Source of the DNA: Mycobacterium sp.
GTDB taxonomy: Bacteria; Actinomycetota; Actinomycetes; Mycobacteriales; Mycobacteriaceae
Length of the DNA stretch: 8,049 nt
Reading direction: 5' to 3'
Assembly: GCA_018882545.1 (NCBI GenBank)
Contig: VERS01000069.1
Location: 1-8,049 of the forward strand
Shown: piece after piece, positions 1 to 5,462 of the stretch
How positions within the stretch are numbered: position 1 is the first letter of the stretch
Layout of the letters: the number at the start of each line of letters is the position of its first letter
Notes under the pieces: generated by a model
The model's database searches: none
The model's input: only the letters and a program-made list of their open reading frames with translations
Told to the model about the DNA's origin: nothing
Position numbers and translations under genes: made by a program

Positions 1-2680
1 GCTCAACGGCGTGGATGATCCAGCGCTGCCCGTTTTTGACCCAGGCGCGCGCCCCTGTCCGAAGCCAGCGAGCATTACTGCGGGTGGTGATCCAGTCGCC
101 GGCCGAGGCGAGCAGACCGTCGCCGAGTTCCACGCTTCGGCCGGTTTCCTGGCCGCTGGTACGCAGCCGGTCGCCGCGGGCGCGGTCGTTGAGTTCGGCC
201 ACCAGTGCGTTGGTCGGGGCGAGCAGGACGCTGTTGCGTCCGGCCCGCTGGTCGTTGAGCCACGCGCTGTAGGCCTGGTCTGCGGCCAGCACATCGGCAC
301 CGACATGGATACGGCGGTGGTCGAGGTAAAACGCGATGCCAGCCGGGTCACCGCTACGAAGGGCGAGACTGGCTGCGCCTTCGGCCTTGCCGCGCTCGGT
401 GTCACCGAAGCGGACGACCTCCGACAGCGTCAGCGCGCGGTGTCCGGAGGCGAGATCGCGCAGCATGCCGCCGGCCGACACTGAGGCCAGTTGATGGTCG
501 TCGCCGACCAGTCGCACACTCGCCCCGCGCGCCAACGCCAGAGAGATCACCGCATCCAGTTCAGCGGTGGAGGCCTTGCCGGCCTCGTCGACGACCACCA
601 GTGTTCCGGCGTCGATGGCGTCGAACCAGGCCCGCGCGGGGTCCTCGGGGACCACCGGTGCCGACGCATCGGCGCGGGCGAGTGCGACGAGTTTGGCGAT
701 CGTGTCGGTGGCCGATCCGAGGTCCGCGGCGAGGACTTCGGCTGCCGCGGCGGTCGGGGCGAGACCCACGACGGTGCCGCCGCTGTTGCGCCACGCCGCG
801 CCAAGGGCAGCCGTCGCTGTCGTCTTTCCGGTACCCGCCGGGGCCAGCGCGAGCTGGACCCGGGCCCCCGATGCGGCCATCTCCCGGACAATCGCGCGCT
901 GCCCGTCGTTGAGAGTTCGACCGTTGGCCTCGGCTTCCAGCAGAGCCAAATCAATGCTGACCTCGTCAGCGACGGCACCATCGTTGAGCGCCGCAGCCGC
1001 GAGGATTCGCCCCTCTGCGGCTAGCACCGTCTCGCTGGAATAGACCGTCTCACCGTGGCGTGCGTAGACACTGGAGCCATCACGGCGGCGCAATGCCGCC
1101 GGCTCCCCCAACTCGGCATCGGACCGGCGCGAGACCACCACGCTGTGACCCTCGAGTGCGGCCCCAACGATCCGCTCAACGGCCTGCCGATCGCCGGCCC
1201 GGTTGGCATAGCGCAGCTGACGCTCGGCTTCAGCGCGCACGTGATGTGGACGCCAGGTGGACCGCGATGCCGACACCGTTTCGATCACCGCCACGGCCAA
1301 CCGATCGACGGACTTCTGATCGAGCCGTACAGATTCGACCGCGCGATGCGATGAGATCGCGGCGATCATGGCGTCGACCTCGCGCACCCCGCCGACGACT
1401 TCGGCCGCTTGCGTCCGCCACATCTGGCGTTGCTCACCCAGGGAGATCGGTTCATGTTTTGCGGCCCGAGTTTCCAGATTCGCCTTTTGCGCCAGAGCTA
1501 TGTATTCGGTCGCAGTGGGCTCGCGGCCGTGCTGGTTTTGGAACGCTTTGGCCAACTCCCCGACCCGGTTTTCGATGGCGTTGCGGCGACGCGAGAACCT
1601 CGCGTTCAACTCCGCCGGGATGCCGACGATCTCCCGCACGCACCGCTTGCCCGCCCCCCGATCGGTCGCGGCGAAGCGGAAACCCAGCTCGATGAGGTAG
1701 CCCTCGAGTGCGGTGTTGTAGGCCTCTGAGGCGGCCACGTTCATCTGGTACAGCGCCTTGCCATCGAGGGCAAGCCAGCGCGAAACGCCTTCGGCCCCGA
1801 TGACGCACACCTTGTTGCTCACGACGATATGGGTGTGCAGATTCGGATCCCCGGACCGAGAGTCGCGGTGATCGAAGGCAGCAATGATCAATCCCGTCGA
1901 CTCGACCTGGGCTACTCCCCCCGCACCCATTCGGGAGAACGCCGCGTGCTCTTCGAGGACCGCGATCCCGGCTTGGACCGCGAACCCATGAGCTCTTTCG
2001 AGCTTGCGGGCCAGCGCCCGTGGAGCCAGCGCCCACGCCACCGACACCGACTTCACTGGCGTGAACGTCAGGTCATAACCCGCCACCGCTGTCGTCGCCG
2101 GCCGCGACTCACGAGCCATGAACCCGGAGAACTCTCGCGCATCAAGCGGTTTACGCCCGTACATCTCGACGAACATCTCGCGGCCCACAGCCGACCGAAT
2201 GTCCGCGCGCACGCCGTCGTCGATCCGGTCATAGGCATCGCGACCGACCCCCAAGTTGTATGCGGAGTAGGCCTCGCGGAGCCGACGGAAGTACTCGTTA
2301 TCGCCTTCATGGATCGCAAATGGGCGGCCCAGCCGGGCCGCCGACGCCGCAACGGATCCCCCTCGATCGACAAGGAACTCGCCGATCTCCTCGGCATTGG
2401 GATGCAGGCCCTCGCCGAACAACGCCTTCATCTGAGCCTCGGAAACATGCGAGCCCGCGGCGACGGACCAAAGCTTCTGCACCAAAGGATCGTTCGGGTC
2501 GCGGCCCGCGGGCTGGCCGAGCGCAGCCAGTCCGCGGCCCATCCAGCGGCCCGGTGTCTCGCCCTTCGACGAGTAGTAGTCGTCCAGACTCGGGCGCCCA
2601 CGGTGAGTCGCGTCCGACGCCGCCACTTGCCGGATCAGATACACGTATCCATCCCCGGCAGTCAGCTTGTGGATCGTCAT
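1..2680 (-). CDS. MobF-family conjugative relaxase-helicase (TrwC/TraA-like), 3' part beyond the window
   Basis: This protein would nick oriT, stay bound to the 5' end of the transferred strand, and unwind the plasmid during conjugation. The frame is open without interruption from ATG 2680 to the window edge (893 codons), so the C-terminus is missing. The N-terminus MTIHKLTAGDGY and the DDYY pair (Y35, Y36), followed by GRWMGRGL, match MobF relaxases; Y12, Y14, Y35 and Y36 are candidate nucleophiles. The metal-binding triad is visible in FDHRD plus DPNLHTH (H271, H282, H284). A RecD2-like helicase follows: Walker A APAGTGKTT (K619), Walker B VVVDEAG (D698, E699) and GDDHQL (Q730). GTG 2683 is an alternative start directly before ATG; an in-frame stop at 2717-2719 limits any extension. 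The gene is divergent from the small gene at 2893, with a probable oriT between. Family certainty is high; whether the element is self-transmissible cannot be seen. Confidence 0.95.
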   Translation of the reverse strand, partial: MTIHKLTAGDGYVYLIRQVAASDATHRGRPSLDDYYSSKGETPGRWMGRGLAALGQPAGRDPNDPLVQKLWSVAAGSHVSEAQMKALFGEGLHPNAEEIGEFLVDRGGSVAASAARLGRPFAIHEGDNEYFRRLREAYSAYNLGVGRDAYDRIDDGVRADIRSAVGREMFVEMYGRKPLDAREFSGFMARESRPATTAVAGYDLTFTPVKSVSVAWALAPRALARKLERAHGFAVQAGIAVLEEHAAFSRMGAGGVAQVESTGLIIAAFDHRDSRSGDPNLHTHIVVSNKVCVIGAEGVSRWLALDGKALYQMNVAASEAYNTALEGYLIELGFRFAATDRGAGKRCVREIVGIPAELNARFSRRRNAIENRVGELAKAFQNQHGREPTATEYIALAQKANLETRAAKHEPISLGEQRQMWRTQAAEVVGGVREVDAMIAAISSHRAVESVRLDQKSVDRLAVAVIETVSASRSTWRPHHVRAEAERQLRYANRAGDRQAVERIVGAALEGHSVVVSRRSDAELGEPAALRRRDGSSVYARHGETVYSSETVLAAEGRILAAAALNDGAVADEVSIDLALLEAEANGRTLNDGQRAIVREMAASGARVQLALAPAGTGKTTATAALGAAWRNSGGTVVGLAPTAAAAEVLAADLGSATDTIAKLVALARADASAPVVPEDPARAWFDAIDAGTLVVVDEAGKASTAELDAVISLALARGASVRLVGDDHQLASVSAGGMLRDLASGHRALTLSEVVRFGDTERGKAEGAASLALRSGDPAGIAFYLDHRRIHVGADVLAADQAYSAWLNDQRAGRNSVLLAPTNALVAELNDRARGDRLRTSGQETGRSVELGDGLLASAGDWITTRSNARWLRTGARAWVKNGQRWIIHAVE

Positions 2681-2707
2681 CACCGCGACATCACCATCCC
2701 CGTTCTC

Positions 2708-2728
2708 GTCACGATACTAACTCGTGAC
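2708..2728. repeat. Perfect 7-bp inverted repeat upstream of the relaxase gene
   Basis: GTCACGA (2708-2714) and TCGTGAC (2722-2728) are exact reverse complements separated by 7 nt. The repeat starts 28 bp upstream of the relaxase ATG and ends about 31 bp before the predicted nic position. It could be an operator for relaxase autoregulation or part of the relaxosome recognition sequence. The repeat is seen; its role is inferred. Confidence 0.6.
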
Positions 2729-2781
2729 CTGAGTGCATGAGGTGTGATTTGCATTGTCTAGCAATTGATTTCGTTGGGATT

Positions 2782-2817
2782 AGTGCGTGAATGACGTGAA
2801 TAGCGTGCACTGCGTGC
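2782..2817 (+). repeat. Four tandem 9-bp iteron-like repeats
   Basis: Four consecutive 9-bp units are agtgcgtga, atgacgtga, atagcgtgc and actgcgtgc. Each carries CGTG at the same position (2786, 2795, 2804, 2813), an exact 9-bp period. The consensus is about A-N-N-R-CGTG-M. They begin 22 bp to the right of the predicted nic position, and no ORF in this stretch explains the periodicity. Arrays like this usually bind a plasmid-encoded protein cooperatively; the small protein at 2893-3285 is the obvious local candidate. Confidence 0.65.
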
Positions 2818-2849
2818 GATGAGGTTCAGGGAGGAGGGTTCCCTTGATG

Positions 2850-2914
2850 AAGGAGGCTGCAATGCAGCTGTCTGGGCTTTAATGTCGGATGCGTGGCATA
2901 CACAGCATCCGTAA
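2850..2914 (+). promoter_or_regulatory. Strong ribosome binding site with two overlapping leader micro-ORFs
   Basis: A near-ideal Shine-Dalgarno AAGGAGG (2850-2856) sits 5 nt before ATG 2862, but that ATG opens only a six-codon ORF (MQLSGL, stop 2880-2882). Its TAA overlaps a second ATG at 2882, which encodes MSDAWHTQHP and stops at 2912-2914. The GTG of the 130-aa gene (2893) lies inside this second micro-ORF and has no Shine-Dalgarno of its own. The layout suggests that the main gene is translated by coupling or reinitiation. The alternative is that the micro-ORFs are chance and the ribosome initiates on GTG directly. Confidence 0.45.
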
Positions 2915-3285
2915 GGAATTCGCGCGAAGCCGCACTGAAGGCCGCGCGATCAAAACAGCGCCGAACTCTCGAGCGCATCCAAGCCAACCTTCGGGACATC
3001 AGCACCTTCCTAGACGCGCTCGAACGCGTCGACGACGTGGAGGCCTGGTATCGCGAGAAAATCCGGGAGCTCCAGGCGCAGGCCGACGCGAGGCGCGCTA
3101 AGCATCGGGCAAAGGCCGGCGTCGCCGCAGCAGCCATAAGGGCACGCGGCGAGAGTTTCGCTCAGATTGCTTTGATGACCGGGACCGAAGAGAAGATCAT
3201 CCGCGACCTGATCCGGAACATCCCGGAACCAGGCCGATGCGGCGCGACACCGGCTCAGGAACTTAAGTCCAAGACGAGCCCCTAA
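2893..3285 (+). CDS. Small coiled-coil / helix-turn-helix protein beside oriT, possible relaxosome accessory protein
   Basis: This 130-aa soluble, very basic and alanine-rich protein is not firmly recognised. Residues about 10-75 are dominated by Arg, Lys, Glu, Ala and Leu in a pattern expected of a long coiled coil. Residues about 77-108 (from AGVAAAAIRARGESFAQIAL onward) look like a helix-turn-helix with the turn near MTGTEE. The start is GTG 2893: the frame has a stop at 2848-2850 and offers no other normal start before it, and the MA-x-TA-x-VRNSREAALKAA opening resembles small proteins I recall beside actinobacterial plasmid relaxase genes. It is divergent from the relaxase gene, with oriT-like DNA between. 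A role in binding the 9-bp repeats or controlling relaxase expression is inferred. It is not a ribbon-helix-helix protein of the TrwA type as far as I can see. Confidence 0.8.
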   Translation: MAYTASVRNSREAALKAARSKQRRTLERIQANLRDISTFLDALERVDDVEAWYREKIRELQAQADARRAKHRAKAGVAAAAIRARGESFAQIALMTGTEEKIIRDLIRNIPEPGRCGATPAQELKSKTSP

Positions 3286-3329
3286 CCACAGATCTCACTT
3301 TGCGGAGGCCGATCACCGTTCACTGGTAG

Positions 3330-3349
3330 GACTGGTGTGCCGGCCAGTC
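3330..3349. terminator. Possible bidirectional hairpin terminator between convergent genes
   Basis: GACTGG (3330-3335) and CCAGTC (3344-3349) form a 6-bp stem with an 8-nt loop. It lies in the 69-bp gap between the stops of the rightward gene at 2893 and the leftward methyltransferase gene. There is no T-run on either side, so it would be a tract-less hairpin, a form common in mycobacteria. The rest of this gap shows no gene and no insertion-sequence ends. Confidence 0.35.
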
Positions 3350-3354
3350 GCCTG

Positions 3355-4023
3355 TCACAACTTTCGCTGCGTGATGCGCCACAGCCGTCGGGGTAGGGCG
3401 CCTTCCTCGAAGGAGGCTTGGTCCACCGCCTGGAAGCCTGCTGCGAGTTGGTCCACTAAGTCTTGGTCGAAGAAGTGCACGATGAATCCGCCGTTTTCGA
3501 ACATGTCGTCGCCGTGCGGAGTGCCTTCGCCGTAGTGGGCGTCGCCGACGTGGCGAACGGTATAGACGTGTAGTCCCCCGGGGCGCAGCACGCGGTGGAT
3601 CTCGGCAGCGAGTCGCTCCAACTGGGGGGTTTTCAGGGCCATGTTGAACAGCATGTGGCTGTAGACGGCGTCCATGCTGGAGTCCGGCAGGGGAAGCAGT
3701 TCGCGTGCGTCGCTGACGATCGTGGTCAGCCTGTCCTCCACGCCTGCTGCGGCGGCGGCTTCGCGGAGTTCGGCGAGCCCTTCGTCGGCGTAATCGGATG
3801 CGGTGACACTCATTCCGGCGTGCAGGAATGCGAGGGTGTCGCGCCCCTGCCCCGCGCCGAGCTCGGCGACATCGCGAACCCCCTCGGCCCGAAACAACTC
3901 CACCGCATAGCGGCCTGGCTCACTGGGCTGTGTTCCGTACATGGTGGGGTTGGCCTCGAACGTGGATCGCCAGTGGCGGCGTTGGCCGTCGATGCCATCA
4001 CGATCACTGGCCATGGGCGGCAT
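3355..4023 (-). CDS. Class I SAM-dependent methyltransferase, last gene of the ArsR-CDF operon
   Basis: This 222-aa protein is a Rossmann-fold methyltransferase. Motif I is VAELGAGQG (residues 52-60), the acidic residue at the end of strand 2 is D77 in TASDYAD, then come VSDA (103-106), SSMDAVYSHML (116-126) and VLRPGG (145-150). The substrate is unknown. The protein contains no cysteine, so it is not an ArsM-type arsenite methyltransferase. The overall look is closer to the TehB/UbiE-like group often found with metalloid resistance. It starts 12 nt after the stop of the transporter gene and is surely co-transcribed with it. GGAAGG lies 2 nt before ATG 4023 but 11 nt before ATG 4014 (MASDRD), so the true start may be 4014 (219 aa). 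A role in metal or metalloid detoxification is inferred from the operon only. Confidence 0.85.
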   Translation of the reverse strand: MPPMASDRDGIDGQRRHWRSTFEANPTMYGTQPSEPGRYAVELFRAEGVRDVAELGAGQGRDTLAFLHAGMSVTASDYADEGLAELREAAAAAGVEDRLTTIVSDARELLPLPDSSMDAVYSHMLFNMALKTPQLERLAAEIHRVLRPGGLHVYTVRHVGDAHYGEGTPHGDDMFENGGFIVHFFDQDLVDQLAAGFQAVDQASFEEGALPRRLWRITQRKL

Positions 4024-4035
4024 CGCCTTCCGTAA

Positions 4036-4716
4036 TCAGTCGCAACATTGGGTTGACCCGCAGGACGATTCGGTCATTGGCATCGGAGCGCAGCAGTTCC
4101 GGCCTTTCCACGCCTCAAGTCCTTCGCGGATGGCGACGGCGGCGATGACCAGGCCGGCGATCGGGTCGGCCCAGGACCATCCGAACAGGCTGTTGAGCCC
4201 GAGACCGACCAGCAGCACTGCGGACAGGTAGGTGCACAGCAGGGTTTGTTTGGAATCGGCCACCGCTGACCGGGATCCGAGTTCGCGTCCGGTGCGGCGC
4301 TGAGCCCAGGACAACAACGGCATCACCGCCAGGCTGACCGCAGCCAGCACGATCCCGACGATCGAAGGCCGCGGTTCGGCGTAGCCGAACAGGGCTCGCA
4401 CTGATTCCACGCTGACGTAGGCGGCCAGGGCGAAGAACGACAACGCGATGATCCGCAGGGCGGCTTTCTCCCGGGCCTCATGATCGGGCTTGGAGAACTG
4501 CCAGGCCACCGCCGCCGCCGAGGACACCTCGATGACCGAGTCCAGGCCGAACCCGATCAGCGCGGTCGAGGACGCCTGCGCCCCGGCGGTGAGCGCGACT
4601 GCAGCCTCGATCACGTTGTAACTGATCGTCGCGGCCACCAGAAGCCGGATCCGGCGGGTCAGGACCTGTCGCCGACCGCCGTCAACCGCGACGGCGGTGG
4701 GATGGTCAACGCTCAT
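4036..4716 (-). CDS. CDF-like cation transporter with cysteine-rich C-terminal tail
   Basis: This 226-aa integral membrane protein has about six transmembrane segments (roughly 24-46, 54-72, 86-107, 118-136, 158-178, 182-200). It resembles cation diffusion facilitator (CDF) family exporters. Candidate metal-site acids are D59 and E63 in GFGLDSVIE and D154 in AVADSKQT, with D184 in the last segment. The usual cytoplasmic C-terminal domain (about 80-90 aa) is absent. Instead there is a short tail with CC (208-209), C219 and CC (224-225), which could bind a soft metal such as Cd, Pb or Zn. The start ATG 4716 overlaps the end of the ArsR gene by 11 nt and has AGGAAG at good spacing, pointing to translational coupling. 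Export of the metal sensed by the upstream regulator is inferred. Confidence 0.85.
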   Translation of the reverse strand: MSVDHPTAVAVDGGRRQVLTRRIRLLVAATISYNVIEAAVALTAGAQASSTALIGFGLDSVIEVSSAAAVAWQFSKPDHEAREKAALRIIALSFFALAAYVSVESVRALFGYAEPRPSIVGIVLAAVSLAVMPLLSWAQRRTGRELGSRSAVADSKQTLLCTYLSAVLLVGLGLNSLFGWSWADPIAGLVIAAVAIREGLEAWKGRNCCAPMPMTESSCGSTQCCD

Positions 4717-5083
4717 CGGAACTTCCTGCGCAGCTGTCCATTCCGTAGGACGGGCACAGCGCGACGGCTTGCCCGCCTGCCTGCAGCACCGTCTCGGCGG
4801 CGGCGAGCAGGTCGACCAGGGCGGGCTGGGACAGCCGGAACACCGACGCCCGCCCTACCGGTTCAGAGTGGACCAGGCCGCACTCCTTGAGACAAGCCAG
4901 GTGCTTCGACACCGTGGACTGGGCCAGCGCCACTTCGTCGACCAGTTCTCCGACGCGGGCCTCTCCGATCGCCAGGCGGCGCAGGATCGCCAGCCGGGTG
5001 GGATCACCTAGCGAGCGGAACAACGCCGCCGCCGGGGCGAGCTCCACCCTCGTCACCGAACCGGACGCAATAGGGATCGCCAT
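4706..5083 (-). CDS. ArsR/SmtB-family metal-sensing repressor, CmtR-like
   Basis: This 125-aa winged-helix regulator would repress its own operon until metal binds. The family core is plain: SLGDPTRLAILRRL (24-37), then the helix-turn-helix with recognition helix QSTVSKHLACLKECGLV (55-71), and the wing EPVGRASVFRL (74-84). C64 and C68 in the recognition-helix region match the spacing of C57 and C61 in M. tuberculosis CmtR, which sense Cd(II)/Pb(II). C110 falls where CmtR has its third ligand C102. C118 is a further cysteine near the end. The gene opens the operon with the transporter and the methyltransferase. No Shine-Dalgarno precedes ATG 5083, and a -10-like GATAAC ends 8 nt before it, so the mRNA may be leaderless. 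Specificity for Cd/Pb is an inference from the cysteine pattern; As or Zn remain possible. Confidence 0.92.
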   Translation of the reverse strand: MAIPIASGSVTRVELAPAAALFRSLGDPTRLAILRRLAIGEARVGELVDEVALAQSTVSKHLACLKECGLVHSEPVGRASVFRLSQPALVDLLAAAETVLQAGGQAVALCPSYGMDSCAGSSDER

Positions 5084-5112
5084 TGGGCGATGTTATCGGC
5101 ATTTAGTGACAT
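5084..5112 (-). promoter_or_regulatory. Promoter and probable ArsR operator upstream of the repressor gene
   Basis: On the minus strand GATAAC (5097 down to 5092) is a good actinobacterial -10 element. It ends 8 nt before the ATG, which would place transcription start at or near the start codon. An imperfect inverted repeat ATGTTA (5090-5095) and TGACAT (5107-5112), 5 of 6 positions matching, is centred at 5101 and covers that -10, as expected for a repressor operator. No clear -35 is seen. The stretch 5084-5183 may also serve the divergent rightward pair; another G/C-rich palindrome, GGGG-cat-CCCC, lies at 5145-5155. Confidence 0.45.
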
Positions 5113-5183
5113 TGGGGCGGAGCGGGCGCATGCTGGAGAGATCGGGGGCATCCCCGGGGTTTTCACGCGAAGGGGGTTCGGTG

Positions 5184-5462
5184 ATGTGCGGTTACGGCGG
5201 CATGTGGCACCACGGCTACTGGGGATGGGGCGGCTGGATCGGGACCGCGATAGTCCTGACTCTGTTCTTCGCGTTGGTGATCACCGCGATCGTGGCGACG
5301 GTGCGCTATCTGGGTGGCCCCGGACACCACCACGGACCGGCGGCGCACGGCGCAGCGCGTGGGCGTAGACCGGAAGACATCCTCGCCGAACGGTTCGCCC
5401 GCGGGGAGGTGGACGACGAGGACTACCGTCGCCGCGTCGCGCTGCTGCGGGAACACCAGTGA
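5184..5462 (+). CDS. Small SHOCT-domain membrane protein
   Basis: This 92-aa protein has a short N-terminus rich in Gly, Trp, His and Met (MCGYGGMWHHGYWGWGG), one transmembrane helix at about 19-42, a His-rich linker (GHHH, 47-50) and a C-terminal SHOCT domain (RPEDILAERFARGEVDDEDY, 62-81, and following residues). SHOCT domains are short oligomerization motifs of poorly defined function, frequent in small actinobacterial membrane proteins. The start ATG 5184 follows AGGGGG (5171-5175 region) at suitable spacing, with GTG 5181 as a directly adjacent alternative. The stop overlaps the next gene's GTG by 4 nt, so the two are translated together. The His/Met/Cys-bearing N-terminus and the cupredoxin partner suggest a copper-related role, which is inference. 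Confidence 0.85.
   Translation: MCGYGGMWHHGYWGWGGWIGTAIVLTLFFALVITAIVATVRYLGGPGHHHGPAAHGAARGRRPEDILAERFARGEVDDEDYRRRVALLREHQ

Larger units (their letters stand above)
2705..2820 (+). other. Probable origin of transfer (oriT) with R388-like nic sequence
   Basis: This non-coding stretch lies directly upstream of the relaxase gene, a common position for a MobF oriT. On the + strand it contains TTGCATTGTCTAGCAA (2749-2764). From memory, the R388 nic region reads TATTGTCT, cut, then ATAGCC; here ATTGTCT at 2753-2759 is followed by A at 2760 and then GCAA. The predicted cut is therefore between 2759 and 2760. A perfect 7-bp inverted repeat lies on the left and four 9-bp direct repeats on the right, the kind of arrangement that relaxase and accessory proteins recognise. 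Unlike R388, no strong hairpin directly abuts the nic motif; only ACCT/AGGT (2727-2730 and 2740-2743) is visible there. Position and motif are seen; function is inferred. Confidence 0.6.

Noticed and set aside
11..1729. Several rightward ORFs of 100-211 codons and leftward ORFs in other frames across the relaxase gene
   Set aside because: They lie on the other strand or in other frames of a single long relaxase-helicase frame with recognisable motifs, and their Arg/Pro/Ala-rich translations are typical of high-GC shadow frames.
1829..2740. Rightward ORF of 303 codons
   Set aside because: It is antisense to the relaxase domain that carries the HxH triad and shows no recognisable motif of its own.
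2782..2817. CRISPR array or replication origin
   Set aside because: Units are only 9 bp with no spacers, and no replication initiator gene or AT-rich unwinding region is present; position beside the relaxase gene and nic motif favours oriT.
2889..3101. Rightward ORF starting at ATG 2889
   Set aside because: It shares the leader but runs in a different frame; the frame from GTG 2893 has the coherent coiled-coil and HTH pattern.
2826..3137. Leftward ORF of 103 codons covering the oriT-side leader and accessory gene
   Set aside because: Antisense shadow of the coiled-coil gene; Ser/Arg/Ala-rich with no plausible start signal.
3286..3354. Insertion-sequence or recombination scar at the boundary of transfer genes and metal cargo
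   Set aside because: No terminal inverted repeats, target-site duplications or transposase remnants are visible in the gap.
3355..4023. Arsenite methyltransferase (ArsM) for the methyltransferase gene
   Set aside because: The protein has no cysteine, while ArsM uses conserved cysteines to bind arsenic.
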